Below, one piece after another: positions 15,341 to 24,958 of a stretch of DNA of 64,000 nucleotides. The stretch is from Clostridia bacterium (GTDB lineage: Bacteria > Bacillota > Clostridia > Oscillospirales > CAG-382): assembly GCA_017429165.1 (NCBI GenBank), contig JAFRPL010000019.1:56556-120555 (forward strand), given 5' to 3'. The number at the start of each line of letters is the position of its first letter. Within the stretch, counting starts at the first letter, position 1. Below the pieces are notes generated by a model. The model made no database searches. It saw only the letters and a list, made by a program, of their open reading frames with translations, and had not been told where the DNA came from. Position numbers and translations under genes: made by a program.

Positions 15341-17806
15341 GAGCCCGTTTCGCTTTACGGGTGCCCGCACAGAGCGGATTGGATTTATTTTGAATCGGAT
15401 TTTGACGAGCACGGCAACGGGACGATGCTTTACAGATGCGATCACTGCGGCAGCGTCCTTGCGAAACGCGCGCTTTACAGAACGCCGGAAGGGGTAGTTT
15501 ATTATGTAGACGAAAACGGCGACTACGCGTTGTGCGGTATAAACAAAGAAGCAAAAGAAACGGTTATACCCGCAGCCGTGAACGGCAGGACCGTTGCCGG
15601 AGTGGATCTGAGCTCCTCGGGCGGCAGTCACGTTTACCTGCCCGCCACGATAGAGTATATCACCGACAAAACTCTGAGAGGCATACATTATCTTTCCCAT
15701 TATTCGCTGGACCCGGCAAATCCGTATTATACGCTGACCGAGACCTGCCTGATAGACAAGCGCACAAAGACTCTTTTGATCGGCAACGCCAAATGCGTGA
15801 TCCCTTCCGACGGCAGCGTGACGAAGATAGGCGATAACGCGCTGAAAAACGTGGAATCGGTGTATATCCCCGCGTGCGTGACCGAAATAAGCGGGCTGTC
15901 TTATAGTTACAGTTACGAGGGAACATCCGACTTCACGGTGGACGAGGCGAACGACACGTACGTTTTCAAAAACGGCTGCCTTATAAACAAAAAGACAAAA
16001 ACGCTGGTGTTCGTGACCAAAGGTTACGAGCTGCCTGCCGACGGCAGCGTGACGCGCATAGGCGACTATGCGTTTTACAACAAGGACTTAAGTGAAAGCG
16101 AACTGTTTTTGCCCGCCTGTATCGAATACATAGGCGAAGGCGCGTTTAAAAACCTGGAAGTGACCAAGCTCACGATAGAAAGCCTTGACGCGTGGTATAA
16201 CGTGGAGTTTGCCGGTATGGATTCGACGCCGCTCGGCGCGTACGAAAGAAGAATGTCATCCGGAAGAAGAGCGGCGTATCTGACCGACGGCACCGAGATA
16301 ACCGCTATAGAAGTGCCGGAAAGCGTGACGCGCATCAACGATTATGCGTTTTGCGGCTGGAATTCGGTCAGTGAGATAAAGTTTCACAACGACGTCGCTT
16401 ATATAGGCAAGCACGCGTTCGACGGATGCTGGCTCCGCGAGCTTACGCTTCCCGAACGGGTGAAAGAGCTGGGCGAAGCCGCTTTTGCAAGCGCGAATCT
16501 GAAAACGCTTCATCTTCCCGAAGGGATAGTATACATTGGCGAACAATGCTTTGCGAACTGCCGTTTTGATTCCGTGACCGCCGATTTTGAAAACAACGGA
16601 TCCATAAAACTGAAAGACGGCTGCGTAATAGATTTCCCCGGAAAGACGCTGCTGTTCACCGCGCAGGAATTCGCCATCCCCGACGACCGCAGCGTGATAC
16701 GCATAGCGGAAAAGGCGTGTTACATGACCGATGCGAAATCTATAATCATTCCCGATTCGGTGGAATACATAGGCGCGAACGCGTTTGAATCGTGCAAGGC
16801 GGAAAGCGTTGTGATACCGGATTCCGTGATCTATATAGGCGACAGTGCTTTTAAGAACGCGTATATCAAAAGCGTGTTTATCCCCGCAAGCGTGGAATAC
16901 GTGGGTATTGCCGCTTTTTCCTACTGCCCTTATCTTGAAGACGTGGAATACGAAAGCGGCTGCGCGGCGAACGTGGAAGCGAGCACGTTCTATTACTGTT
17001 CCGGCCTGAAAAAGCTGACGCTGCCGGACAGGGCGAGATACGCGGGGTCCGGCGCGTTCAACGGCTGCCCTCTGGAAACGCTCGTCATCCCCGACAGCGT
17101 GGTGCGGGTATTCGCATGGATCCCGTGGGACACGCTGCGTTCGATATCGATAGGCAGCGGACTGAAAATACTCAATGTCGGTTACTCCGCCACTTACCTT
17201 GAAAGCGTGTACGTAAGCCCGGAAAGCAAATATTACAAATCGACGGACGGCTGCATCATAGAGATCGCGACCTCTACCCTGGTCGCGGCGGCTTTCGACA
17301 GCAGGATACCCGAAGACGGCAGCGTAAAAAATATAGGTCCCTACGTTTACAGCGCATGGAATATCAATAAGATACATATCCCTTATCCCGTGGAAGGCAT
17401 AGGCGCAAGCGCGTTCGCCGACTGTGCCGAGCTTGAAGAGGTATCGTTTGCCGAAGGGCTGGTGAACATAGGCGACAGTGCGTTCAGCGGATGTGTGTCG
17501 CTTAAAGAAGCGTATTTCCCCAATACTCTTGAAACGCTCGGAGAAGGGGCTTTTTGGGGCTGCGCGGCTTTGAAACGGGTGGATCTGAAAGAAGGCGTGA
17601 AGACCGTTGGAGAAAGGGCGTTCTGGGGGTGTGCTTTGCTTGAAGAGATAACGCTGCCGCGCAGCGTGGAAAGCGTGGGCAAGCAGGCGTTTATGAATTG
17701 CACGTCGCTCAAAAGGGTCTACGCTTACAGCGGCACCGTGTTCGCCGAAGACGTTTTTGCAAACATACCCGAACCGCCCGAGATAATATATCTTGATAAA
17801 GAATAA
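15176..17806 (+). CDS. BspA-like leucine-rich-repeat surface protein 1
   Basis: First of four tandem paralogs, 876 residues. An N-terminal hydrophobic signal anchor (residues 4-27) precedes an acidic linker, a Cys/His cluster (C63, H65, C88, C91) and then LRR_5/TpLRR repeats of about 23 residues with the pattern IPDSVxYIGxxAFxxC. Interspersed modules read like GCLIDKRTKTLLIGNAKCVIPSDGSVTKIGDNAL in outline: Gly-Cys-Leu-Ile, KTKTL, IPxDGSVTxIGxxAF. The 3' end (from 17594) is nearly identical to that of protein 2. Family members include surface adhesins; binding function is inferred. No LPXTG or C-terminal membrane helix is seen, so anchoring is through the N-terminus. Ribosome site AAGGAAAGG. 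Confidence 0.88.
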   Translation: MKKTAILIAALILIPALTLGSVLFLLHRSDEPEDESAQVNFSETDRSGAEESSTEEPVSLYGCPHRADWIYFESDFDEHGNGTMLYRCDHCGSVLAKRALYRTPEGVVYYVDENGDYALCGINKEAKETVIPAAVNGRTVAGVDLSSSGGSHVYLPATIEYITDKTLRGIHYLSHYSLDPANPYYTLTETCLIDKRTKTLLIGNAKCVIPSDGSVTKIGDNALKNVESVYIPACVTEISGLSYSYSYEGTSDFTVDEANDTYVFKNGCLINKKTKTLVFVTKGYELPADGSVTRIGDYAFYNKDLSESELFLPACIEYIGEGAFKNLEVTKLTIESLDAWYNVEFAGMDSTPLGAYERRMSSGRRAAYLTDGTEITAIEVPESVTRINDYAFCGWNSVSEIKFHNDVAYIGKHAFDGCWLRELTLPERVKELGEAAFASANLKTLHLPEGIVYIGEQCFANCRFDSVTADFENNGSIKLKDGCVIDFPGKTLLFTAQEFAIPDDRSVIRIAEKACYMTDAKSIIIPDSVEYIGANAFESCKAESVVIPDSVIYIGDSAFKNAYIKSVFIPASVEYVGIAAFSYCPYLEDVEYESGCAANVEASTFYYCSGLKKLTLPDRARYAGSGAFNGCPLETLVIPDSVVRVFAWIPWDTLRSISIGSGLKILNVGYSATYLESVYVSPESKYYKSTDGCIIEIATSTLVAAAFDSRIPEDGSVKNIGPYVYSAWNINKIHIPYPVEGIGASAFADCAELEEVSFAEGLVNIGDSAFSGCVSLKEAYFPNTLETLGEGAFWGCAALKRVDLKEGVKTVGERAFWGCALLEEITLPRSVESVGKQAFMNCTSLKRVYAYSGTVFAEDVFANIPEPPEIIYLDKE

Positions 17807-18028
17807 ACGAAAAAACCGCCGCGCGCAACGTCCGCCGCGGGCAAGGAAAGGAAACGTCAAAATATGAAAAAGACAGCGATACTCGTCGCAGCGCTCATAC
17901 TCATCCCCGCGCTCACGCTGGGCTCGGTGCTTTTCCTTCTGCACCGTTCGGACGAGCCGGAAGACGAAAGCGCGCAGGTGAATTTTTCGGAAACCGACAA
18001 AAGCGGCGCGGAAGAAAGCAGTACGGAA
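17594..18028 (+). repeat. Gene-junction repeat, copy A
   Basis: A ~435-bp block covering the last ~70 codons of LRR gene 1, the 57-bp spacer and the first ~55 codons of LRR gene 2. It is nearly identical to 20075-20505 at the gene 2/gene 3 junction, with only scattered substitutions and a 3-bp difference near the stop (PEPPEI versus PEPEI). Confidence 0.9.
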
Positions 18029-20284
18029 AACGATTGCGCGCACGAAAAGACTTATCGCGGAACGCGCACAGAAGGAGCGGATATCCCCGAAGGCGCCGTG
18101 GGATTGACAGTATTGCTATGCGAAACGTGCAAAAAAGAACTTGACGTCCGCCCGATGTGGGATTATAAGTATGGCGAAAACATAACTTTGACGTATTTTG
18201 AAAACGACGACGGCGGCTGCACCGTGATAATGATGAGCGTGCCGCGGTCGTTGAAACTGCTGGAGCTGCCGGAAGAATTAAACGGTCTGCCGGTCACGGC
18301 GCTGGATACGAACCAAGTTATCAGTTGGCTGTCGGCTACGACGACGACGATTTGCCTTCCGGACACGGTAAACTACATATCGCCGCGGATACTGCGTTTA
18401 TGCAACAACAATTTTAAAACCGGCGAAGGGAACCCTTATTACAGATACGTGGACAAATGTCTTGTGGATCTGCGGACGGGCGAGCTCGTATATTCGCTCG
18501 AAGGCTGCGTGATACCCGACGACGGCAGCGTAACGAAGATAGGAGATTGCGCGCTTAGAACCAATAACTATACCCTGTTCATCCCCGCGAGCGTCAGTGA
18601 GCTGACCGGAAGTTCTTTCATGGGCGGCGGCGGAGATCTGATACTGGAAGTAGACGAAGCAAACGAGACGTTTGCAATGATAGAGAACTGCCTTGTAAAC
18701 GTAAAGACGAAAACACTGGTGTTCGGCTGTCCTGGATATTCGATCCCGCGCGACGGCAGCGTAACGAAGATAGACGAATACGCCTTTGCTTATACGTATC
18801 AACCAGAAGAGATATTTATTCCCGCCTGTATCGAATCTATAGGCGCGAGCGCTTTTGCAATGCAGCCGAAAAAAGTCGTTATAGAAGACCTTGAATCATG
18901 GCTGAAGATAGATTTTGCCGACAGCGGTTCGTCGCCGTTCAAGATATACGAGGAAGCGAAAGCTTATGACGCAAACGGCAACAGGCTGACGCACATAACC
19001 ATACCCGACGAAATAACGGAAATAAAGCCCTACGCTTTTTACGGGTGCCGGGACCTTGAAAGCGTTACGTTCAACGGAAAAGAGACGCGGATAGGCGATA
19101 TGGCGTTCAGCAATACTTCGCTCGCAACGCTGGATCTGCCGAGCAGCGTGCGCGAGCTTGGGAAATACGCTTTTGCGGGTACTAAATTGGAAAAAGCGGA
19201 GCTGCCCGCAAGCTTGACGAAAATAGATACGGGGTGTTTTAACGCCTGCCCTTTGGAAAGCGTGACGATGGAAAACGGCGGCAACGGCGTTTATTCGATA
19301 AAGGAAAACTGCATTATTGAAATCGCCGAAAAGAAACTTATATACAGCTGCTGCGATCACATACCGTCCGACGGAAGCGTTGAACGGATAGGCGAGATCG
19401 CGTTTCAGGGAAACCGCAAAATAACGCGTCTGGTCGTTCCGGATACGGTGAAATATATAGAACGCAAAGCGTTCTTCCACTGTAATTGGCTTGTGAGCGT
19501 GAGTTTCCCCGCGGGGCTTGAATACATAGGGGAAGAGGCGTTTATGGCCTGCGATATGCTGACGGACGTGGTATTCGACCGTGAATGCGCCGCAGAGATA
19601 GAATTTTTCGCTTTTAATAACTGTCCGCTTATGAACGTGGAACTGCCCGGAAAGACCGAACGCATAGGCGCTTTCGCCTTTGATTCATGGGCACCCGAAA
19701 AGCTCGTCACACCCGACAGTCTCAAATATCTGGGCTCGGGCGCGATCAGATTGAACGGTTTGACCGAGCTTTATATCGGCAGATCGCTCGAGACGCTCCC
19801 AAACATCATATCAACATCTCTGCGGGTGATAGAAGTACACCCCGAAAATAAAAAGTACGCCGTCGTGAACGGCTGCCTTATAGATAAATTCGCGGCTGAA
19901 CTGATAGAAGTCTGCGCCGGGGCGGTCATTCCGTCGGACGGAAGCGTAAAACAGCTCGGCGACGCTTTTGCGCGGCGTGATATCGCCGAAATACGCGTAC
20001 CCGCGGCGGTTGAGACCGTGGGCGCGGGCGCGTTCCGCAGCTGCACAGAGCTCAAGAGCGTGATACTTGAAGAAGGCGTGAAGACCGTTGGGGAAAGGGC
20101 GTTCTGGGGGTGTGCTTCGCTTGAAGAGATAACGCTGCCGCGCAGCGTGGAAAGCGTGGGCAGGCAGGCGTTTATGAATTGCACGTCGCTCAAAAGGGTC
20201 TACGCTTACAGCGGCACCGTGTTCGCCGAAGACGTTTTTGCAAACATACCCGAGCCCGAGATAATATATCTTGATAAAGAATAA
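17864..20284 (+). CDS. BspA-like leucine-rich-repeat surface protein 2
   Basis: Second paralog, 806 residues. The signal anchor and linker are almost identical to protein 1. The Cys/His cluster reads CAH...CETC with 25 residues between. LRR units of the AFxxCxxLxxVxIPxSVxxIG type follow, broken by GCLIDKFAAELIEVCAGAVIP-like modules. The C-terminal ~70 residues match protein 1 almost exactly, whereas the middle differs widely. It starts 57 bp after gene 1, with the same ribosome site. Confidence 0.88.
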   Translation: MKKTAILVAALILIPALTLGSVLFLLHRSDEPEDESAQVNFSETDKSGAEESSTENDCAHEKTYRGTRTEGADIPEGAVGLTVLLCETCKKELDVRPMWDYKYGENITLTYFENDDGGCTVIMMSVPRSLKLLELPEELNGLPVTALDTNQVISWLSATTTTICLPDTVNYISPRILRLCNNNFKTGEGNPYYRYVDKCLVDLRTGELVYSLEGCVIPDDGSVTKIGDCALRTNNYTLFIPASVSELTGSSFMGGGGDLILEVDEANETFAMIENCLVNVKTKTLVFGCPGYSIPRDGSVTKIDEYAFAYTYQPEEIFIPACIESIGASAFAMQPKKVVIEDLESWLKIDFADSGSSPFKIYEEAKAYDANGNRLTHITIPDEITEIKPYAFYGCRDLESVTFNGKETRIGDMAFSNTSLATLDLPSSVRELGKYAFAGTKLEKAELPASLTKIDTGCFNACPLESVTMENGGNGVYSIKENCIIEIAEKKLIYSCCDHIPSDGSVERIGEIAFQGNRKITRLVVPDTVKYIERKAFFHCNWLVSVSFPAGLEYIGEEAFMACDMLTDVVFDRECAAEIEFFAFNNCPLMNVELPGKTERIGAFAFDSWAPEKLVTPDSLKYLGSGAIRLNGLTELYIGRSLETLPNIISTSLRVIEVHPENKKYAVVNGCLIDKFAAELIEVCAGAVIPSDGSVKQLGDAFARRDIAEIRVPAAVETVGAGAFRSCTELKSVILEEGVKTVGERAFWGCASLEEITLPRSVESVGRQAFMNCTSLKRVYAYSGTVFAEDVFANIPEPEIIYLDKE

Positions 20285-20505
20285 ACGAAAAAACCGCCGC
20301 GCGCAACGTCCGCCGCGGGCAAGGAAAGGAAACGTCAAAATATGAAAAAGACAGCGATACTCATCGCAGCGCTCATACTCATCCCGGCGCTCACGCTGGG
20401 CTCGGTGCTTTTCCTTCTGCACCGTTCGGACGAGCCGGAAGACGAAAGCGCGCAGGTGGATTTTTCGGAAACCGACAGAAGCGGCGCGGAAGAAAGCAGC
20501 GCGGA
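20075..20505 (+). repeat. Gene-junction repeat, copy B
   Basis: Second copy of the junction block (see 17594-18028), spanning the end of LRR gene 2, the spacer and the start of LRR gene 3. Confidence 0.9.
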
Positions 20506-22153
20506 AGAAAGCGCCGCGGAAAACGATTGCGCGCACGAATACACCGTGCGGACGTATAAAACGCCGGAACAGTATCCCGCGCCGGCCGGGGCGTACGGAA
20601 CGCACCTTACGTTGTGTTCCGATTGCGGAGCGACGCTGGAAGAGCACGTTCTGTGGCGCGACGGGCAGGGTATAGTTTATTATACGGACGGCAACGGCGG
20701 CTGCACGGTATGTATCGTCGAACGCGAGCTCGTAAACGCGGACCGGTACGATATCCCCGAAACCGTGGCAGGCCTGCCGGTAACGGCGATAGACGCCGCC
20801 ATGCCGTATCCTTCCGCAGGATCCACATTGGGGATCCCGGCTTCGGTCGGGCTTTTTACGGAATACACGCTGAACTCTTTGCAGTGCCTGCTCGATATAG
20901 ATCCTTCGAACCCGTATTATTCTTTTACGGGCGGATGCCTTATCGACATGCGTGAAAAAGCGGTGATATACCACGCAAAAAACGCACCGTGCATCATTCC
21001 CGCCGACGGCAGCGTGACAAAGATCGCCCACAACGCGCTGCTCGGGATATCGGGCGAGCTGAAGATCCCCGCGAGCGTTACCGAAATATACGGCGATTCG
21101 ATCACCGCGGAAGGCGAGCTCGTTTTGACGCTCGACCCCGCCAACGAAACGTTCATATATAAAGACAACTGTCTTATCAACGTAGCGGCAAAGACGCTGG
21201 TGATGGGGTTCAACGGCGCCGCGATCCCCGCTGACGGCAGCGTGGAACGCATTGACGCTTACGCGTTTTTCAACAAGGGACAGTTACGCGGGATCTCGCT
21301 GTTCATGCCGGCAAGCGTCAAATACATAGGCAAGCAGGCGTTCGCCTCCTGCAACGTCAAGCTGCTCACAATAGAAGATCTCGACTCCTGGTGCCGCATA
21401 CAGTTCGCCGACTTGGGTTCGACGCCGGTAAAGCCTTACGTGGATACGCGCATCACCGACGCCGAAGGCAACAGCTTTAACGAACTGACCATACCCGATC
21501 CCGTGACCGAAATAAACGATTATTGCTTTTACGGGTGGAGATCGCTGGAGCGCGTGAAGTTCCACGCCAACGTGACGCGCATCGGCGCCATGGCTTTCTG
21601 CAGCACCGCGCTTACCGAAATAGAACTGCCGGAAGCTCTGCGCGAGCTGGGGACGAATGCTTTTGCGAATTGCAGGATCGCTTCGGTATATCTGCCTGCG
21701 GGGCTGGAACGTATAGGCGCGGGTTGTTTCAAGGGATACGGGCAGATCGACATAAGCGCCGGTTTCACAGACAACGGGCATTATGCGCTCAAAAACGGCT
21801 GCGTGATAGACGTCGGCACAAAAACGCTGATCCTCGGCTGCGCCGAAAGCGTTATACCCGACGACGGAAGCGTGGAACGGATAGGCGAAGGCGCGTTTTC
21901 CCGCACGAAGACGCCGGTCGAGCTGATCATACCGGATCCGGTGAAATATATAGACAGAGACGCGTTCGCCGCCTGCTTCCATCTGCAAAGCGTCAGCTTC
22001 CCGGCGGGGATAGAATACATAGATCCCACGGCTTTTGCCGGCTGCACGTTATTGACGAAAATATACGCTTACAGCGGGACCGTGTTCCCCGAAAACGCTT
22101 TTTCCGGGTCGGCTCCCGAGATAATATATCTGGATAAACAAGTTGAAGAATAA
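20342..22153 (+). CDS. BspA-like leucine-rich-repeat surface protein 3
   Basis: Third and shortest paralog, 603 residues. Same signal anchor; linker extended by one AEESAAE unit; Cys/His cluster CAH...CSDC with 26 residues between. The repeat region includes DGSVERIGEGAFSRT, whose DNA (about 21862-21900) is nearly repeated in protein 4 at 22846-22884. The C-terminus (IYAYSGTVFPENAF, then PEIIYLDKQVEE) is a diverged form of the proteins 1/2 ending. It starts 57 bp after gene 2. Confidence 0.88.
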   Translation: MKKTAILIAALILIPALTLGSVLFLLHRSDEPEDESAQVDFSETDRSGAEESSAEESAAENDCAHEYTVRTYKTPEQYPAPAGAYGTHLTLCSDCGATLEEHVLWRDGQGIVYYTDGNGGCTVCIVERELVNADRYDIPETVAGLPVTAIDAAMPYPSAGSTLGIPASVGLFTEYTLNSLQCLLDIDPSNPYYSFTGGCLIDMREKAVIYHAKNAPCIIPADGSVTKIAHNALLGISGELKIPASVTEIYGDSITAEGELVLTLDPANETFIYKDNCLINVAAKTLVMGFNGAAIPADGSVERIDAYAFFNKGQLRGISLFMPASVKYIGKQAFASCNVKLLTIEDLDSWCRIQFADLGSTPVKPYVDTRITDAEGNSFNELTIPDPVTEINDYCFYGWRSLERVKFHANVTRIGAMAFCSTALTEIELPEALRELGTNAFANCRIASVYLPAGLERIGAGCFKGYGQIDISAGFTDNGHYALKNGCVIDVGTKTLILGCAESVIPDDGSVERIGEGAFSRTKTPVELIIPDPVKYIDRDAFAACFHLQSVSFPAGIEYIDPTAFAGCTLLTKIYAYSGTVFPENAFSGSAPEIIYLDKQVEE

Positions 22154-22161
22154 ACGAAAAA

Positions 22162-22299
22162 ACCGCCGCGCGCAACGTCCGCCGCGGGCAAGGAAAGGAA
22201 ACGTCAAAATATGAAAAAGACAGCGATACTCATCGCAGCGCTCATACTCATCCCCGCGCTCACGCTGGGCTCGGTGCTTTTCCTTCTGCACCGCTCGGA
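22162..22299 (+). repeat. LRR-array 5' boundary module, copy 4 (short)
   Basis: Leader plus the first ~30 codons are nearly identical to the other three copies; similarity stops at the LLHRSD codons, before the linker. Confidence 0.88.
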
Positions 22300-24487
22300 T
22301 ATACCGGACGACGAGGATCTTATTCCGGATAACGGCGAATGTATTCACGAATCCTATTCGTGGCGTTTGATGGAAGACAATGAAGGAACGCGGGTCTTAC
22401 AATACAAATGCACTTCGTGCGGCAACGTCATTCAGGAACGTCGCCTTTACAGTTATTGGCAGGAAGGCATATTGCTGGAATACTACAAAGCCGAAAACGG
22501 CACCGCCGTATTGAGCGGCATCGTGTGGTACCCCGAAAGCGCTGCCGATGAACTTACTATGCCGGATACACTGGATGGTCTTCCGCTGGAAACGTTAGAT
22601 ATCGGACACGTTTACGTCGTCAAAAAAACCAGCGCCAAGTTACGGATCACGATAGGCGCGTACGTCAAAGAGATAGTCACTCCTTGTTCGTTCGACTCCC
22701 GGTTCGAATGGTCCGTGGACCCGCAAAACGAAACGTTTATTATCACCGACGGATTGCTGATCAACGTCAAAGAAAAAACGCTGGTCAAAGCTTTTTCCAG
22801 GCCGAAAACGCTCGGAACGGATCAGACCGTCGCCGTGCCCGATGACGGAAGCGTGGAACGGATAGGCGAAGGCGCGTTTTCGCAATGCCCGGTAGACGTG
22901 ATCGCGATCCCCGACACCGTGGTATACATAGATAAAAAAGCTTTTGAAGGCTGCGAATTCAAAACGTTTCACATAGGCAAAAACATAAAAGAAATAGGCG
23001 AAGGCGCGTTTTACGGATGCCGGCGCCTCACCGGGATCACCGTTGATCCGCAAAACGATCGTTACGTTTTTACCGACGGATGTCTTATAGACAGGGCCTC
23101 CGGCACGCTGATAGCAGCCACCGCAGACTGCGTCATTCCCTCAGACGGCAGCGTGACGCGCATAGGAGCGCAAGCGTTTGCAAACGGAAGTTACATCACA
23201 AGAGGGCATTCGATAAATATTCCTTCGAGCATACGCAGCGTAGGCGAACAAGCGTTTTTGGGCGCCTATTTCGACACTGTTTATATCGAAGACGTCGCCG
23301 CCTATTGCGCCGCGGACAAAGGTGATTATTATTCTATTCCTTTCGGCCTCGAAACAAAGATATACGTCGGCGGAAATCCGTGCGAAGATCTGGTCATACC
23401 CGCCGGCGTAAGAGAGATAAAGCCGTATTCATTTTACAGCGCGCCGATAAAGACGCTGAACTTTGAAGGCGACGACGCCGAAATTATAGGGGACCGGGCG
23501 TTTTACTTTTCCACGCTGATATCGGCGACCCTGCCCGCCGGCATAAAAACCATAGGCAGATACGCTTTCTGCGCCAGTGCGCTTGAAAAACTGACTTTTG
23601 AACCCGGCTGCGCTGCTGAGATCCGCTGCGCGGCGTTTGGAATGTGTAAATTAAACGACATTACTCTTCCTGACAGCGCAAAGGTCATAGGCGCATATGC
23701 GTTTTCGGGGGCGCATACAGGCAAACTGACGCTGCCCGATTCTCTGGTCGCCGTGGGCGACCGCGCTTTCGGCGGATTCGATGAGATCTATATAGGCGCG
23801 TCGCTCGCGAGGATAGACGGCAGCATTTTTGACGAGGCGGTCTACGACAACAAAACAAAGCTTGAAAAAACCATAAAGTCCGTTACCGTTTCGGCCGACA
23901 ACCTCAATTACGCGGTAAACGGCGGCTGCTTTATAGACCTGCGCGACGGAAAACTTATATACGCGCTGAACGACGCCGTGATACCCGGCGACGGGAGCGT
24001 AAAGATCATATGCGAAAAATCGTTTGTAAACTGTTCAAAGCTCGGCAAAGTCGTGATACCCGATTCGGTGGCCGAAATACGGACGGAAGCGTTTTATGAA
24101 TGCGACAACATAGAACAACTCGTTATCCCCGGTACGGCACAAGTCGAATGCGACGCCTTTGACCACTGCGAAATAGAACGCCTGATATTCGCCGAAGGCG
24201 TGGAAAAGGTTGAATGTCAGCGGGTGTTCTGCTGCGCCGTCGGACGCTTGGAGCTGCCCGAAACGCTTGTCGAGTTCGATTTCACCAATATCATAAACAA
24301 TACGATACGCGAAGACGTTTATCTCCCCGACAGTCTGGAGCTTTTGACTTTTTCTTCTTACTACGCGTTTTACGAAAACCTGCCGGCGATTTCCATCAGC
24401 CCCGATACAAAGCTCGGCGAAGGCGAAGCGCGCGAGCGGTACGAGATCGACGGGCTTTCGGATATGATAACCAAGCGCGGCGAATAA
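22211..24487 (+). CDS. BspA-like leucine-rich-repeat surface protein 4
   Basis: Last paralog, 758 residues. Same signal anchor, but the linker is unrelated (IPDDEDLIPDNGE) and the Cys/His cluster is CIH...CTSC with 20 residues between. LRR_5 repeats run to about residue 735. The shared C-terminal signature IIYLDK is missing; the protein ends ...DGLSDMITKRGE. It is therefore the most diverged copy at both linker and tail. A strong terminator follows 17 bp after the stop, closing the array. Confidence 0.87.
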   Translation: MKKTAILIAALILIPALTLGSVLFLLHRSDIPDDEDLIPDNGECIHESYSWRLMEDNEGTRVLQYKCTSCGNVIQERRLYSYWQEGILLEYYKAENGTAVLSGIVWYPESAADELTMPDTLDGLPLETLDIGHVYVVKKTSAKLRITIGAYVKEIVTPCSFDSRFEWSVDPQNETFIITDGLLINVKEKTLVKAFSRPKTLGTDQTVAVPDDGSVERIGEGAFSQCPVDVIAIPDTVVYIDKKAFEGCEFKTFHIGKNIKEIGEGAFYGCRRLTGITVDPQNDRYVFTDGCLIDRASGTLIAATADCVIPSDGSVTRIGAQAFANGSYITRGHSINIPSSIRSVGEQAFLGAYFDTVYIEDVAAYCAADKGDYYSIPFGLETKIYVGGNPCEDLVIPAGVREIKPYSFYSAPIKTLNFEGDDAEIIGDRAFYFSTLISATLPAGIKTIGRYAFCASALEKLTFEPGCAAEIRCAAFGMCKLNDITLPDSAKVIGAYAFSGAHTGKLTLPDSLVAVGDRAFGGFDEIYIGASLARIDGSIFDEAVYDNKTKLEKTIKSVTVSADNLNYAVNGGCFIDLRDGKLIYALNDAVIPGDGSVKIICEKSFVNCSKLGKVVIPDSVAEIRTEAFYECDNIEQLVIPGTAQVECDAFDHCEIERLIFAEGVEKVECQRVFCCAVGRLELPETLVEFDFTNIINNTIREDVYLPDSLELLTFSSYYAFYENLPAISISPDTKLGEGEARERYEIDGLSDMITKRGE

Positions 24488-24504
24488 AGCCCGTCAAAGA
24501 AAAT

Positions 24505-24540
24505 CCCCCGAAAAAAGCCAACGCTTTTTTCGGGGGAAAA
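24505..24540. terminator. Bidirectional terminator closing the LRR array
   Basis: Perfect 14-bp stem CCCCCGAAAAAAGC/GCTTTTTTCGGGGG with loop CAAC. It also faces the end of the minus-strand membrane protein gene at 24563. Confidence 0.88.
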
Positions 24541-24562
24541 GTTTATTTTGGCAAAAGGTCCG

Positions 24563-24958
24563 CTATTCCCTTGCCTTTTTGATTATGCGCATAATGAGCA
24601 CGGTCGCGGTATAAAGAACGGTATAAACGAGCGTGAGTATAAAAATGAAAAGCACTATCTGGCGGGCGTCCTTGCCGGGGTCGGCCATGATAAGCCCCGC
24701 CGCGAGCGTGCATGCATAGAGCGCCAGCGCGTGGATGACGCGCTTTGCCGCGGCGGAGATCTTAAGCGTGAACACCGATTCCAGCGCGCCCATCGCCCAC
24801 GAATAGACGAACAGCACCGCCACGTTTTTAAAAAGCAGCCCGTACGCGCCGGCGGCGGAACGTCCGCCCATGGCTATTGCGAGTGCGCCGGTATACACGA
24901 GCGCCGCAACGGAAAAGAAGCTGCACGCCACGAACGCTATCTTTTTGAACATCGCCAT
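24563..24958 (-). CDS. Hypothetical four-helix membrane protein
   Basis: A 131-residue protein with four predicted membrane helices (about 6-30, 42-60, 74-92, 100-122) and a basic C-terminus (IMRIIKKARE). The start codon ATG overlaps the stop of the P-loop gene (TGATG), so the two are translationally coupled. I do not recognise the family; size and layout resemble DUF3021-type proteins but no diagnostic motif is present. Confidence 0.7.
   Translation of the reverse strand: MAMFKKIAFVACSFFSVAALVYTGALAIAMGGRSAAGAYGLLFKNVAVLFVYSWAMGALESVFTLKISAAAKRVIHALALYACTLAAGLIMADPGKDARQIVLFIFILTLVYTVLYTATVLIMRIIKKARE

Noticed and set aside
15127..22300. LRR-array leader as a CRISPR or integron-like element
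   Set aside because: There are only four copies, each part of a gene start, with no spacers, attC-like sites or cas/integrase genes.
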